Positions 45,223 to 60,254 of a stretch of 64,000 bases of DNA are shown here, piece by piece. This DNA comes from Clitopilus passeckerianus (lineage: Eukaryota > Basidiomycota > Agaricomycetes > Agaricales > Entolomataceae): positions 124,001 to 188,000 of the forward strand of contig CALYLX010000055.1 in NCBI GenBank assembly GCA_944990035.1, written 5' to 3'. Below the pieces are notes generated by a model, which saw only the letters and a list, made by a program, of their open reading frames with translations, was not told the origin of the DNA and searched no databases. Each line of letters opens with the position of its first letter. Within the stretch, counting starts at the first letter, position 1. Made by a program: the position numbers and the translations under genes.

Positions 45223-48200
45223 TTATCCATAACCGCTTTGATCACCCTTCCCACCTCCACCAGCACCAGCACCTCTCCCCTTCACGTTCCCTCCACCAAC
45301 AGTAGCGGGCACACTCTTATCCGGACCTTCCTCATACCCCTTCGCCCCATCCCAGTCATCTTCGTTTCCTTCCTGACCCTTCTCCACCTCCTTCACACCA
45401 CCCTTTCCACTTGCAGCAAGCGCTGCTCTCTCCCTAGCCCTCCTTCGCCTTTTCAAAATCTTCTTCCTGTTCTTGACCGCCTTCTTATAGCTCCCTCCCG
45501 ACCCTTTGGATCCTCCATAAAACAGCGCATATTCACAATATGCGCAGATCCACTCGTCAGCGGGATTCGTCAACGGAAGTCCAGAACCGTCCGTGTTGTT
45601 GGCAGGGGCAGAATGTCTCTTCCCCTTCTTCTTTGGAGCGATTTCTGCGCTCAGAAACCTCACAGGGATAGGCCATCCCAAGATATCGCCAGGTCCACCA
45701 TTTCCTCCTCCACCAGCAGATGCTGGTAACCGCGAAGGAACATAATTCCTGAGATGGTGAGGATTGGAGGCGTTCGCCAGTGCGCTACGTTTCTTCTTTT
45801 TCTTCGAAGTTGTTGCTGGAACTGGACTTTGCTTTCCTCCCTGGGGAGGCGGAGTAGCCTGGGATGAGTTTGTCGAATTTGTACCAGCAATTGGTGCCGG
45901 AGTAGGAGTAGGCTGAGCCCCACCCTTGCCAGATGTCGTAGGACCAGACCCAATCGATGCGGGTGGTGGTAGAGTTCCAGGCATGACGTTCGTCGTCTCC
46001 CCACTAATGGGGTCAATAAACTTGGCTTCTTCACCTGCACCTACGCCTCCTGACACGTTTCTAGCAGCATTCGCAGCAGCCCGTTGTGCTTTCTTCGACT
46101 TGGGACCTTTCCGTGGCGAGGCTCCTTTTGCCGAAGAGATACTGTTCGAGGCGTTGTGGGATTTGGTTGATGCCCCGCCTTTGGTGGCAGCCTTGTTGGA
46201 TTGGCGGGCGAGTTCAGCTTCGAATCGGTTACGCCAGGCGGTGGCTTCTTCTTGGGTGGCTACCGCACGTTCTCCAGCTGGTGGGAAAGGCAAAGAAAGG
46301 AGAAAATGAGAAAAGGTTCGAAAGAAAGTCGGGAGAGATGGAAAACGGGTTGGAGCGGGAACTCAAAATAAAGATTGTCGTAACAGCGTCTAGCAGGTAG
46401 CAAGCATCCGGAAAGACAGAAGAAAAGAGAGAAGCAAAGCAAAGAAAAAAGATCCTTACCAGCACTCTCCCACCTAAACCCAAACGCCTTCAAAACCGGG
46501 AAAGGCATCTGGTCCGGATGCCTAGGAACCTTCTTCGCCACCCTTCCCAACCTCACACACGTCCTCTTCGACAACCTCATCTTCTCCCCCTTCTCATTCA
46601 CCGGGGCCGGTAGTTGTTTCTTTCCTCCACCTGGCGTTCCTTTATTCCCTCCGGCATTGACAAGGGACGAATTGACCAAAGGCCTCAAACAAGCCGTGAG
46701 CAATGCCTGCTCCATAGCTAGACCCGCATCGGATTTCGGAACAGGTTGGGGTGGCGGTGGCGCATTTGGGTTTCGTTTGCTCGGGTGAGGAGGCATAGGA
46801 GGGGGTTGACTCAGGTCTGGTGCATTAGGTGGAGGGCCCAAAGCCGCTGCTAGCTGTCTCCTACGAGAAGCAACGAGTTCCTTCCTCTGAAGAGCCGCAA
46901 GGGTAGCAGTGGTGAGTTTACTCTTCTTCTTCGCTGCAAGGAGAAGGCTGAGACTTGAGTGCTGTTGAGGGAGAGGTCGAGGATCGCCTGAACCTGCGCC
47001 TGAGGGAGTGACAGGTCGGTCGTAAGTTCCTCGGCCGTCGGGGTCTTCGTCGTCATCTTCCAAACGACGAGTATACTGTCCCCGTCCGGCTGAACCTCTG
47101 CCCTTATCCCCTCCTCCGCCTCCGCCTATCCCACCCAGCGCACCCAACATCCCAGCAGCTAATTCATCAATCTCAGCCTCCAGTCCTCCCAGACCTCCAG
47201 GCATCCCAGCACCTCCGCCTCCCTGTCCCTGTCCATTCCCATTCCCAGAATCCACAGTCGCGAAATCCAAATCCAACAAATCGCCTTCCGCAGTCCCTCG
47301 TCCGCCGAGTAACCTTCCGTGAGCATTGGCAGGTACCTTTCGTTTCTTGTTATTATTAGGTCCATTTCTCTGTCCGTAATCACTGTCTCGATCCGCGTCA
47401 CGATAGCGGTCGTAGTAGTCCCGATCCGGTTCTGTAGTAACCGCACTGGGAGCAGAAGCGGTTGAAGCAGCCACCGCTTGCTGTCGTTGGTAGGCCCAAT
47501 GAAGGTAGTCCGTTGCAGCACTTGAAGTTGGGACGGTAGACCCGCCGCCATTGCCACTAGTAGTCATACCCGCCATACCGAGGCTGTATCCGAGGCCCAG
47601 ACCGATATTGTGCGCTTGCGCATAGAGTGATGACGGGGAAGGTAACGGGATATTAGTCGGAGGAGGAAGCGTCACTTCTCCCCCATCACCCGCATTGGCA
47701 ACCGCAGGCCCTAAAGGGGGCAGCTCCAATCCCGTCTGAGCACCTCCACCTACGCTTGCGCCTGATGGAAGCGGCGGTGGAGGGCCTAAGATGCTACTGA
47801 GTAAATGGGAAGGGGGGCGTGCGTTCATCAGGGGAAATCCTGTAGGCATAGGCATAGGCATAGGAGGCGGCAGCTGGTGGGACGCTTGAGTCTGAAGCGG
47901 GAAGCCTGCAGGAGGCATGGGGGGAATTTGGGAGTGCGCAGCATAGTAGGACTGCATCCTCGCACTCAGCGTCTCTGCATGAGCCAGCAGCTCTTCAGCG
48001 GTGGCCTCAGGTCCAGGCAGCTGCAGCCCCTCAAGCGACGCTAAGAAACCAGTCGTAGCTCTGTGCAAAAGCTCCTGTTGTCGTTGTTCTTCCTCTCTAG
48101 TAGCAGGAGGCGGGAGGTGGGGGAGAAAGAAAGGTGGGAAAACCCCACCACCGCCATGTCCTGGCCCTCCAGGATCGGTGGGAATCGTCCCAGGAGCAGC

Positions 48201-48461
48201 AGCGGTATGAGAGCCCGCCACAGCTGGATTCCGGTACGCCCAATGATGCTGCGTCGCACCCTCCTCTCCCTGTCCATCACCACCAGTACCAGGTGTGATC
48301 CCAGCAGGAGGGTATCCAGTATTGTAAGGAGCGGGAGCCATACGCCTGCGCTTGGATTTCGGGAGTGGCTTCACCCTTCGGAAGCCCGGAAACGAGTCTG
48401 CACCGTCAAACACAGGCGATGGGGGCCCATGATGGTACATCGAATACGCTGGGGATGTCAT
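45223..48461 (-). CDS. Large low-complexity protein with conserved CxxC C-terminal motif
   Basis: Two exons (46460-48461 and 45223-46277) give 1018 residues; splicing joins RWESA to AGERAVATQEEATAW. Most of the chain is Pro/Gly/Ser/Ala-rich and disordered. Two ordered-looking parts stand out. Residues near 600-660 contain LSKRTCVRLGRVAKKVPRHP followed by FPVLKAFGFRWES. Near the C-terminus is DEWICAYCEYALFYG, followed by KKAVKNRKKILKRRRRAR, a CxxC knuckle plus a strongly basic helix. This WICxxCEYxLFYG-basic arrangement recurs in basidiomycete proteins of unknown function, to my recollection. The basic regions and KRRRMAP near the start suggest nuclear location (inference). Confidence 0.7.
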
Positions 48462-50335
48462 TGGTCAATTCTGAATGAAATGACGACCTCCAGTCGAGAT
48501 GAGGGGGTTGTATGTCCGATGTCGTTCTTGGGTCGTCGTCGGTACGGTGCCACAGTGCCGATGGGTTGTCCGTTCCGTCGTTGCCGTAGAATAGGGTTCG
48601 TCACGATGGGTCTGAATGAATGAATAGAAGGCTTGGTAGTTCTTTTCCCTTCTCTTATCCAAGAAGTTGTCCTGCTGCTTGAGCAGTCGGTTTCTAGAGC
48701 CAAAAGTGCAACGTATGAGTGTCTGATGAAAACGATGATTACAGAGATGGGAAAAACGATGAGAGCTGGCTGGTATTGATATACAAGAGTCTAGGCTTCA
48801 ATCTCACCCCGCTCCGGGTCGTCTTAGTGAAAGAACAACACCGAACAATACTCGAGTGACGTGGAAGCCCAGCCAAATGAATACAGAACCTGACAGACAC
48901 ATACCTTTGACAATCAACGCTTGTCTTCCGTAACTCTCCTATCCAAGTCCGTATAAATTTCTATCAGTCTTTTGATTCGTTTCCAAGAAACAGTCAAAGT
49001 CGTAGTCGATGAGTGGTCGCTTCCTTTCAAGAAATAGGGAAGCCAAGCAAGCCACAACCTCGTGCTGGCTCGTTCGGTGGTGGTGCGCAACAAATCGTAT
49101 CAATGCGCCCTAAGGGTCTATTCCGATCCCAGAAAAACTCTTCAAATCTTCAATAACGTTTACCCGGTCATTTCGAATTCTAACAATTGCATTCAAGCCA
49201 GAGAATTGATCGATATCATATTTGTTATTGCCATTATCGACCCATCGCAGAAACAGTAAAAATATATCATGGACTCGGATAACAAAAGGAAAAGAAGAAA
49301 AAGGGAACATATGGTCGGCATAGGTGAAAGAACAGAGTCTCGACGAATCATACAAAGGTAACAATACAAAGGGGAAGAAAAAGTTCGTTATGCGATGCTC
49401 GTAAAATGCAGGAATAATAAGAGTAACAGTCTCGTATCGTACGGGTGGTAGGCAGAAAAACTCTAGTAAAAACATCACTTCAGTCCGTTCTTGGTCGAGG
49501 TATGCAGGTAGACGAGTGCAACAAAAAATGAAAGCTAGAAAGTTCATGTGATCGCAATACATTGTAATGGGGGAGGAGGGAGGGGTATAGAATCGAATGC
49601 AGAAACAAATGCAGTAAAACACAAATGGTGCAGAAGAAAAGCGGGGGGATGCAAAAAATGTATCGCGAAACATAATGATATTGTAACACAGGTCAACGAC
49701 GAAGTAAAGCAGACTGTCATGAAGAATAAAACCTTTGCGCTCTGCGCCGCTCGGTGCGCACCAACCCACAGGATGATGTAAAGATAATAGGCGCGTCTTC
49801 TCTAGTTGTATAGTTCGAAAACTGGCCGGATGAATTCGGTGGGGGAGGACCCTTCCCGCGTCTAGAGTGGGTATAAATGCGAAATGCAAATGCCGTATGC
49901 TTGATGCGGGGTGAAAGTCCAAATTGTTCAGAAAACGCGTCTATCGTCTATGTTGATTGTCGAATGAGAAAGATGTTGAAGAATTATACGCCCTCCAGCG
50001 TTATTATAGCCTTGTCATTACTCGTTCATCGAGGGAATTATAGTGTAGTGGTGTAATGGTGTTGAGCGATAACAATGCAGTTTTGGAGTGCGGAGTGCGT
50101 GTCTAGTCGTAATGTTGTTCATGACAGGTTGGCGAGAGCGCGAGCAGCGAAGAAAGAGCACGAGACGAGACGGGACATAAGAGAGCAGCGCATGCGAGAG
50201 GGGAGGGAGGAAAGATAGGAGAAATCGGGGCAGAGACCGTTATTTTTTTCGGGGGTTTTGCGGCTGTTTCTGAGGAGGGGCAATGGCAAGTTGCGAGACG
50301 GAGAAATTCTAGGGAGGACATCCAACAACGATGGT
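48462..50335. other. 1.9-kb gap holding the upstream region of the CxxC gene and the 3' UTR of DED1
   Basis: The part next to DED1 (about 49100-50335) is A/T-rich on the relevant strand and fits a long 3' UTR. A 270-codon minus-strand frame at 49110-49922 lacks an ATG near its start, is Phe/Leu-rich and has no motif. The part at 48462-49050 is the 5' region of the CxxC protein gene. Confidence 0.45.
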
Positions 50336-52512
<2,177 letters not shown>

Positions 52513-55162
52513 ATTAATGCTGAAAGTCGTAAAGTGCAAAGTTTTTTTGCTTTTTTAACAAAGAAGAGTATGAATCTATGCAGTTATAGATGGTGGTGGT
52601 TGGTGATCAAGACCTGAAGGCAGCGAAAAAAATGACTGCCATGGTGTTAGAGTCTGTATGACTAAGCATACCCGCTACCGAGTCCCCGAGTCCCGACATC
52701 CGCACTGCAATGCGACGTTTTCTGACAGATGGGCACTGGTTTGCTCCATGATAACAAAGACTACAGGCATCGCTAAACACCACGACCTTGGTGAACCCTA
52801 GAATCGAGGCAGCGTCATAAACTCAAATGGGACTTATTTCTGCCTCCTGTTCGGATGGCCCCACACATCTGCGTCTTACCAGAGTAGTTATCGAGCTTAC
52901 TCTTTGCGGAATCTCAGCTTGAAGGAAGGACTTTGGTGGCTTCGGTGCGCCCCGAGGCTCGGTATACCCACTAGCCACTCCACCACAGGGTTCATGAATA
53001 TTTCCGTCGATTCCGCGGCTTGAACTCTTGTCTGAACCCTTTATACTGCTTCAAGTTCGAGTATCATTCTTCTATCTCAGGCTATCGACCTACCTCGTGC
53101 ACCGTGTATCAAAGCTAAAACCCTCGCGTCCATCCCAGAACCCAAATAGAGCTAACATCCACCTCGCTATCAGGCAGCTGTCACCTCACTTACTTGGTTC
53201 CCATAACATGGTCATGCCGGTTAATTAATTTGATGCTTTACCATTGGCCTCATGAGGATTGAATCTGCGTCCTGGGCAGGGATAAACTCTTGGGCTGGCT
53301 GTACAGTGTGCTTCATGTCGCAAGATGAATGATGAACTCAACCGACTTTGTCGGAATCTCACATAGCGCCGCAATTCGTTCACTTGATGCTCATTGCCAT
53401 CGTGGTTCATCAACTCGATGATTCCCTGGTGTAGAAAAGCCACTTCTAGACTCAATGATCTCCTGGCCCATAAAAGCCACTTGAAGTAAAACGTCCATCA
53501 CAACGACACTCGCGGTCGCATGATAGTTTGAACGTATACTCAGTGCCTGGACTTCATCGACTCAACTAACGATTTCTTGGTCCATAAAAGCCACTTCAGG
53601 TAGAACATCCATCACCAATTGACAACTCGACTCAGCGCCGCTCACGAGTCGCATGATAATTCGAATGTACACGACAACCAGCGCTTGGGGTTCATCAACC
53701 CAATGATCTCCTGGTCGAGAAATACCACTTCAAGTAAAACCCTCCATCACCATCCAACAACGACACTTAGGCTCACATGATAACTCAGACGTACGTTCCC
53801 TAGTCAACCAACACCCCTCTCCAGAGCGCCCTGATGTCAATGCGGACAGACGTCTTGCTTTTTGAAGGACTTTGATTGTACTCGAGCGATGGCAAAAAAA
53901 TAAAACTACGTATGTATGGAAGAATCTACCTCGATCTTTGTCCCATTCTACGGCGGAAATCGCATCGTTTCTCAAGGGTCAACGTGTATAATGCCTGTGG
54001 AAACCTCTTGTCCTGGGGTAATAAGGACTTCACACAGTGGGATGGATGTCCGTAGGTCCAGACCCGCCGCACATCGTTATGTCATGAGCGTCATGGTAAT
54101 CAAAATTACGGCAGGCACCACGCTGCCACGCAAAGCTGAAGTTGTGGCGCAACTGTACCTCTTAACCATCTATCCATATGCACACTTCTTTGACAAAAGC
54201 TTACGGAAGTCGAGGAGGTTCAGAGGGCCCACAGTTTCTTATTTCCAGCCATTTTTTTAATGCTTACTAGGTACCTTTGTACGCAATTCTCCCAAGCCAA
54301 CTTCCAAACTCTCACGTTCTTTTCTCACCACAACCAAAGATCTCCACATTAGTGCAGGGATTCAAAAGTATGTGTTCCCTTACTCAGTCTTACTGGGCGC
54401 CGGGGACTATTTTTTCCTGAACATGCGCATCGAATGAAGATCGTTATTCCAACGTTGTTCCGTGTACCTTGGCAAATGACATCTTTGACAGATATTATGA
54501 TTATTCATTATTTTCCTCTCCTCTCTTCCTCTCCTCCAGCCTCTCCTGCGTAGCCTTATGTACATCCCGCTTAGCACTTCCCATCCATTTCCACCACGTT
54601 AATCTGAGCTTCTTTACTCGAAATAGAACACGATGATTGTCCAGGGTAGAGGAGTGGCACTGTCCCTGGAATAGCCTGAGAGTTGTCAGTATTTGAGTTT
54701 ATTGATGACTGTTACTCGGAACGGGGTTGATCGGGCCGAAAAGCCATAAGGAGATATCAGCATCAACCAGACGTTGTAAGGCATGTGCCCGACTCTTGTT
54801 GGACGCTGGCTCTGTCTCCTGGCCTTTGGATTGCTATTCCTGCTGCCGCTTTTTGCCCACAACGACATCTAGGCTGAGATATCCTACGCTTGAAGTCTAG
54901 TGTAGAGTCTAAGAACTAGAACTGCTTGTTATCTCGAAAACAGGCGAGAAAAGATTGGTCAAACTCAAACTGGTGCTTGCTAAAACGTGTGTTGTATCTT
55001 TTTAGGTTTTATTGCCCATCTTATTGGATTTGGCATGTCCTTTTGATTCATTTTGGTCTAATAAATCACGGTAATTTGGTGAGTTGTCGTTTTTATGTGC
55101 CAAAATAAAACCGGGAATGGCAATTGACTCGGATAAATTACTGACCCCTTTGTTAGCAGAAA
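52513..55162. promoter_or_regulatory. 2.65-kb region between divergent DED1 and the second GATA gene
   Basis: It must hold both promoters. Besides the tandem repeat at 53405-53800 I find only short frames without motifs. The part next to 55163 is AT-rich. Confidence 0.4.
53405..53800. repeat. Degenerate tandem repeat, unit about 115-135 bp
   Basis: Units share the core GATCTCCTGG...AAAAGCCACTT followed by (A/G)(A/G)GTA(A/G)AAC and CATCAC, and later (G)CATGATA with a CATCAA/GACTCA join. The cores lie near 53434 (truncated unit), 53471, 53585 and 53720 (the last reads AAATACCACTT), so spacings are about 37, 114 and 135. Copies differ at many positions, so it is old. No open frame runs through it. 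Confidence 0.6.
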
Positions 55163-57458
55163 ATGGCGTCAGACAAGCACTACGTTTCTTCGGACAGCAG
55201 ATACGTCTACCAGCATCCTCCACCGGTCCCGCCCTCGCACTCAGGCTCGGCGATGGGCTCATCATATGCGGAATACAGCTACCCACCACCGCCCACCCAG
55301 CCAAACCACCAAATGCAACCGAACCAGTACGATAACTCGCAGAGTCAATCGCGTCCAGTCCGCACGTCAAGCAGCGCGGCGCCTGTTAGTGCTGGCCCTC
55401 AATCACCACATACACCCTATAATTCATCCGGACCACATGCACCTTCGCATGCTCATGCTTATGTTCATCCTCCGCCGCCTCCTCCGCCCCAATATGCTGC
55501 CGTTCAAGCGCAAGGTGGTTACCTCTCAATTCCACCTCCACCTCCGCCTCCACCGCACCATCAACAGCAAGCTGGTTGGGGTCCTGCACTCTCGGGACCT
55601 CCTCCTTCACAAGATGGCTGGGGACCCCCAGCCCAGCAAAACCAACCCCACCACCAGCAACCTCATTACGCACCACCCGGCTACCCCCAGCCACCCTCAT
55701 CCTCCCATGGTCCTTCCGGTCCTGGTGGACCCCCACAGCCTCCAGCCCCTCCATCTCATCACCAACACTCCCATCCAAACCAAGTTGCCTCTTCCCATCA
55801 CCCAGAATATATCCAGCAACAGCAACACCCATCTCAAGCGCCAAATCACACTCACACCCAGCAGCATCAGCATCAGCAACACCCTCCACCACCATCACCT
55901 TATCCCAGTGATAGTCATACGCAATCACGCTATCCGCCCGTTCCTGCTCCCGGAGGAGGAGGCGGGCCACCTCCAGGCTCTGCTTCGTCCGCCACGTCTT
56001 CGATAACGGGCGTTGCGCCTTCTGCGACGCTGAATACGCCATTATCTGCAACGCACCCGACCTTCGCTGGTAGAGGACCACAGGGTATCGTTGGGCCCGG
56101 TGTTCCTGGGAATATCATGACTGGTCCGGGCGTTTCTGGTCCAAGTGCAAGTACGGGCGGTCCGGGAAGTTCGAGGAGGGAGAGAGGGAGTACACCGGTC
56201 TCTCCTGTGTCACCGATACACTCTGCGCATCCTACGCACGCGCCTCATAGTCAAAATGGTCAAACTTCGAATGGTCCGCCAGCGCCTGCGTTGGATTTCA
56301 TGAGTGTAAGTTGTTATTCATCAAGCTTGACTTTTTCTGGGGTTGGTACTAATCTAATCTAACTTTCGGCAGATGCTTCACTCTTACCGAATGGTAATCG
56401 ACGACGCACGGGATTTCTCGAATAACCTAGTCAACCTACCTCCACCCTCAGGCGGATCTTCATCCCAATCGTCCTCCCAATCCTCACCTCAGCAACCACC
56501 CCTAATTCTTCCTCAAAATATGCTACAAATGCTCGACAGGATGATACACAATGCAACATCAGGCTCACAAACGCTCGAGACTGTCAAAATGAAACTCGTC
56601 TCCCTCCCGCCTGCTACCCAACCCAATCACCCTAATTCTCAGCCCAGTCAGCAATCGGCGAGTATGTCAAGCCAACAACCGATGCATCCTCCACCATCGC
56701 AACAGACGTCACCTGCAGTTGTGCAAGGCGGGCTACCTGTAGGGTCTGGGTCTGCATCTGCTAAAACCAGCCCGAAGCGTGAGCCACAAGATGGTGGTTA
56801 CGGTCCGATCGAGAGCAAAGCTCAAGTACGGTTTTCCCCTTTGCATCTCTTCATCCAGTTTCCTTACCCTTACTTCGTATCCTCATAGGCAGAAGCAAAC
56901 ATCCTCTCCCAAATGGACGGCCATCAACCCCTTCCTCTCCCAGCTGGACAAGGCGAAGTCCAACGCTGCCTTGGATGCAAAGCCACCAGCACACCGGAGT
57001 GGAGAAGAGGCCCTTTAGGTCCAAGAACGCTATGCAACGCCTGTGGCCTGGTGTACGCGAAAATCATCAAGAGGAGGGTGAAGGACCAAGTGTCGACGGG
57101 TGGGAAGGGCGGAGCTAATGGTGCTTCCAAGTCTGCTGGTTCGAATTCGGGTGCTGGGATGGGACAAGGACAAGGACAAGGACAAGGACAAGGACAAGGA
57201 CAAGGGCATGGAGCCCCGAACCATTCGCCTCCGTCAGCGAATCATTATCCAGGCGGTGGGAATATGTATCCGCCGTCGCACCCGCAGCCTAGACCTTCGC
57301 ATCATGGACAAGGGCATATGGGAGGTGGGCACCGAAGACATGGAGGAGGGAGGGATGATAGTGATAGTGATGCGGATATGGAAAGGGATGAATTGGATGA
57401 TTATGAGGTTGATCATCACGGGGGGAGGGGGATGGCTGGGATTGAGAATGGGCGGTGA
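55163..57458 (+). CDS. Pro/Gln-rich GATA factor with 18-residue finger loop (WC-2/plant-type)
   Basis: Three exons (55163-56305, 56373-56825, 56889-57458) give 721 residues. A long Pro/Gln/His/Ser-rich N-terminal half, likely a disordered activation region, leads to a helical segment (MLHSYRMVIDDARDFSNNLV) and another (QNMLQMLDRMIHNATSGS). The GATA finger is in the last exon: CLGCKATSTPEWRRGPLGPR followed by TLCNACG, a C-x2-C-x18-C-x2-C finger, then VYAKIIKRRVKDQ. The 18-residue loop with PEWRRGP is the WC-2/plant-type pattern, unlike the 17-residue fingers of the SRE1-like gene. I see no PAS domain, so it is not a standard WC-2 light receptor partner. A GGACAA hexanucleotide tract (57168-57206) encodes a Gly-Gln run. 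The C-terminus is His/Asp-rich. Confidence 0.85.
57168..57206 (+). repeat. GGACAA hexanucleotide tract encoding (Gly-Gln)n
   Basis: Six to seven near-perfect copies of GGACAA lie in frame in the last exon and encode Gly-Gln dipeptides. A 6-bp unit changes length without breaking frame, so it is likely polymorphic. Confidence 0.8.
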
Positions 57459-60254
57459 GAGTGAGGTGTGGAAAATATGAGGAGAGCAAGGGGAGGGGAA
57501 TTGCTGACGAGGTCGCCAACCGTGCATCCGAACATGCAAATACTTGGATCAACTCCTTTCTTTCAAGGCTCTTCCACAATCCTTGGTCCCCAGCGGGCCT
57601 TCCTTCCGGTTCTTTCTTCGATATCATTACAGGTCACCATTACGGGCCTCTCCTATCTTTCGATTATTTCTCGACGGGCTCTCGGGCTGATTAAAATTTA
57701 TATCTCCTTGTATGGACTACTAGCTGTCTAATGCTCCTATGTGTGCTTTTTTGTTGTATGTGTACTTACAGATTATAATCCTTCGCTTCATGTATCTGGG
57801 ATATCTTTCGTGTTACTTTTCGCTACTACGCTCTCATTCTCGTTGCGATACTACTATTGGCTCAAGCTTTGTTTGTTGGTACCTTACGTTCGAATACCTT
57901 ACACTTTCTTGTGGTAATCCACACGCCCATAAATGACTGGAACACTCGTAGATTATGGTCCTACCGTTTTCTCGTACAAAGTTTTCGAATATACAACGCA
58001 CGTTCCTTCTTTGACATACAGCTCCATTGGTTTCTCATGTCTTTTATACTTAGTTCCGTGCTTCCTTTGTTGCTTTACACGGCCAATGCACGGCATACTT
58101 GATTGCTCGTATGCCGTCCGTTTTGAGAATGTCCAAACGGTCACAAAACGGTCAGCGGAACAACGACTGACATCCCCCCGGATTTATTTTGACAAGGACA
58201 ACAGTGCCTTGTGGGAGCGAACTGTCTTCAAATGGCAGAAGGGTCTGGTCTGGCTCTGGCTGGCTGGCTTGTCGGTGTGAGTTCTGGCTTGGATGTGATG
58301 ATCTTTGCCCTGGAGCTCTCTCATCGCAACAGATGCAGATGTTTTCCATGATGCAAGTATCTTTAAGATCAGTGCCTATCTCTGTTGCACACCTCAAGGC
58401 ACGGATGGAACTACATACTGACGCAGTCTGTGATTCTCTTCAAGGCAGAAATGAGGGGAATCCGTAGCGTCAGCCCCTCGTGTAACCGTGACGTTCGCGG
58501 GTAGGGTTCCAAGCGAAGGTCGGTACCGATACGATTTGGCAAACAGATTTTTGCGCATTTGCAATTGCTCTCCACCCCAGTCAACCCCAGGGGGTACGGA
58601 TAAGTGTTCATTTCACCCGACCCGCTCGCAAACTCGCACACTGGTATTTGCTTCTGCCAGCACGTCTTCCCACCGAACCCTTTCCAAGCACTAACCAATG
58701 CAGCGGTAGTCGACTTTTGTGACAGGAGAACATATGCAAACTTCGGCCAGACTTTGAAGCCCGAAGTACCTTCCACTCACGATATCTCCATTTTATCGAC
58801 GATCCATTTATTCCTGAAATTCCCTCCTATGTGTAGATGGAGAAGGGAGGGCCCAACCTGTCCCTGAACCCGTCTTGCCCTGACTTTCGGAAGGCGAAGA
58901 TCGAGATAAAATTAGGGAATAATCGCTGCTCAATACGGTTAGCGTTCCGCTCCTCACACCGATCAATGTGCAGGTTCGTCTACCGTCTCCTGTCAACGAT
59001 AAGTAGCCCAGTGGCTCTATAGCCGTGTAGCATATGGTATCCTTCTTCCCATGGAAGGTCAAATTCTTACACACCTGAAAGGGGATTTGGATTTTAGAGC
59101 CTTGAATGTTCAATGTGGACAGCCCAAATTAAATCAAAGAAGCCTTCTACCCTTACAAGCCGCCAGTGCGCCACAACATTGTGAACAAATTGTGAACCCT
59201 TACTGTCAGTTGCATTGGAGGGCAAGACAGGCCGAATTGAATTGTAGCAATGTGGGTGAGGGATAAAATTATCTTTTCTTGTCATTCCTTACGACGCCGT
59301 TGCTGGATCTCACGAGAAATCCGATTGCAGTCATTATTACCCCTAGAGTTTGGTCAATGCGACGACCCTCTTCGGACCGTGTCCCTCACGACAAGCTCAC
59401 TGGCGCTGAGAAAAAGCGACCGATGCAAGAGCGATTGTTTCTGCTCTGGTCTGGAGTGTGGCCTAGCAAGGTCCCCGACGTGCCTATACAGGCCTGTACA
59501 GTCGAACAACAAGCTTCCAGCCTCCAGCTTTAATCACAATCAAAGGCCCATGATTGATACTTCTCTTTTCCTCCTTCGCCTATGTATACAAGTACCGATT
59601 TTTCGTGCCTAATGTCACAAAGCCCATATACTGCCCTCCTCCGAGAGTCTTGACCCACTCTCCCACGTCTTCAGGATCTTGAACCCCCGGAGATAGGGAC
59701 AACGGACCGGAATTGCAATCTCTCATGTTTATGGATCCATTAAGTGTGGCTGAGAAGTTCATCAAGATACAAAAACATTTGTAACTGAATACTTCTCGGA
59801 GTACCCTCTTGTCCGGGCGTTTGACTACGGACTAGGTACTGGGAACCGGTTTCATGTCAAAGGAGAAACTTGTGACCGTGGTGGCTTCTAGTACACGGGA
59901 TATCCGTGAGGAATACCCCAGTTGGGAGGGTCGATATCTAAAGGATATCTAAAGATTAAATGACGTTGACACACCCCGGTCAATCAACATCTGACTACAT
60001 TGACTACTCCAGTCCCAATGTCGAGATCATGCACGCTAGCATGTGGGACGTGCAAGGCAGATAGCCGGGTTATGTCGATACAGAAGTTGTAAACAGTGGT
60101 GATCAGAAGATGAGAAACGAGTCCAAATGTATTGATAGCAGCTGAATACAGAGAATTACATCTACAAAGTAATAATAATAATACAAATCTGGTCGTATTG
60201 ACATGCGGTAAGGCAAAGGAAAAAAGATGAAGAAACGGAGCCCTTGCTAATCCG
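57459..60254. other. 2.8-kb region between convergent genes
   Basis: The first 600-800 bases are T-rich and fit the GATA gene's 3' UTR. Beyond that only short frames without motifs exist (up to about 120 codons, on both strands). I see no supported gene, tRNA or transposon. Confidence 0.4.

Noticed and set aside
49110..49922. 270-codon minus-strand frame downstream of DED1
   Set aside because: It has no ATG at its start, is Phe/Leu/Cys-rich as expected from T-rich 3' UTR sequence, and carries no motif.
53405..53800. CRISPR-like spacing of the repeat units
   Set aside because: Units are long, diverged and directly adjoining, with no short identical repeats or spacers; the genome is eukaryotic.
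55266..56081. Long frames of 246 codons (+) and 231 codons (-) over the second GATA gene
   Set aside because: They are shadows of the Pro/Gln/His-rich exon 1, with no motif of their own.
57168..57206. Telomere-like or regulatory meaning of the GGACAA tract
   Set aside because: It is in frame inside a coding exon and encodes Gly-Gln, so a simple coding microsatellite explains it.
55163..57458. White-collar-2 light regulator
   Set aside because: The finger type fits, but no PAS domain is visible in any exon, so the light-sensing call is not supported.
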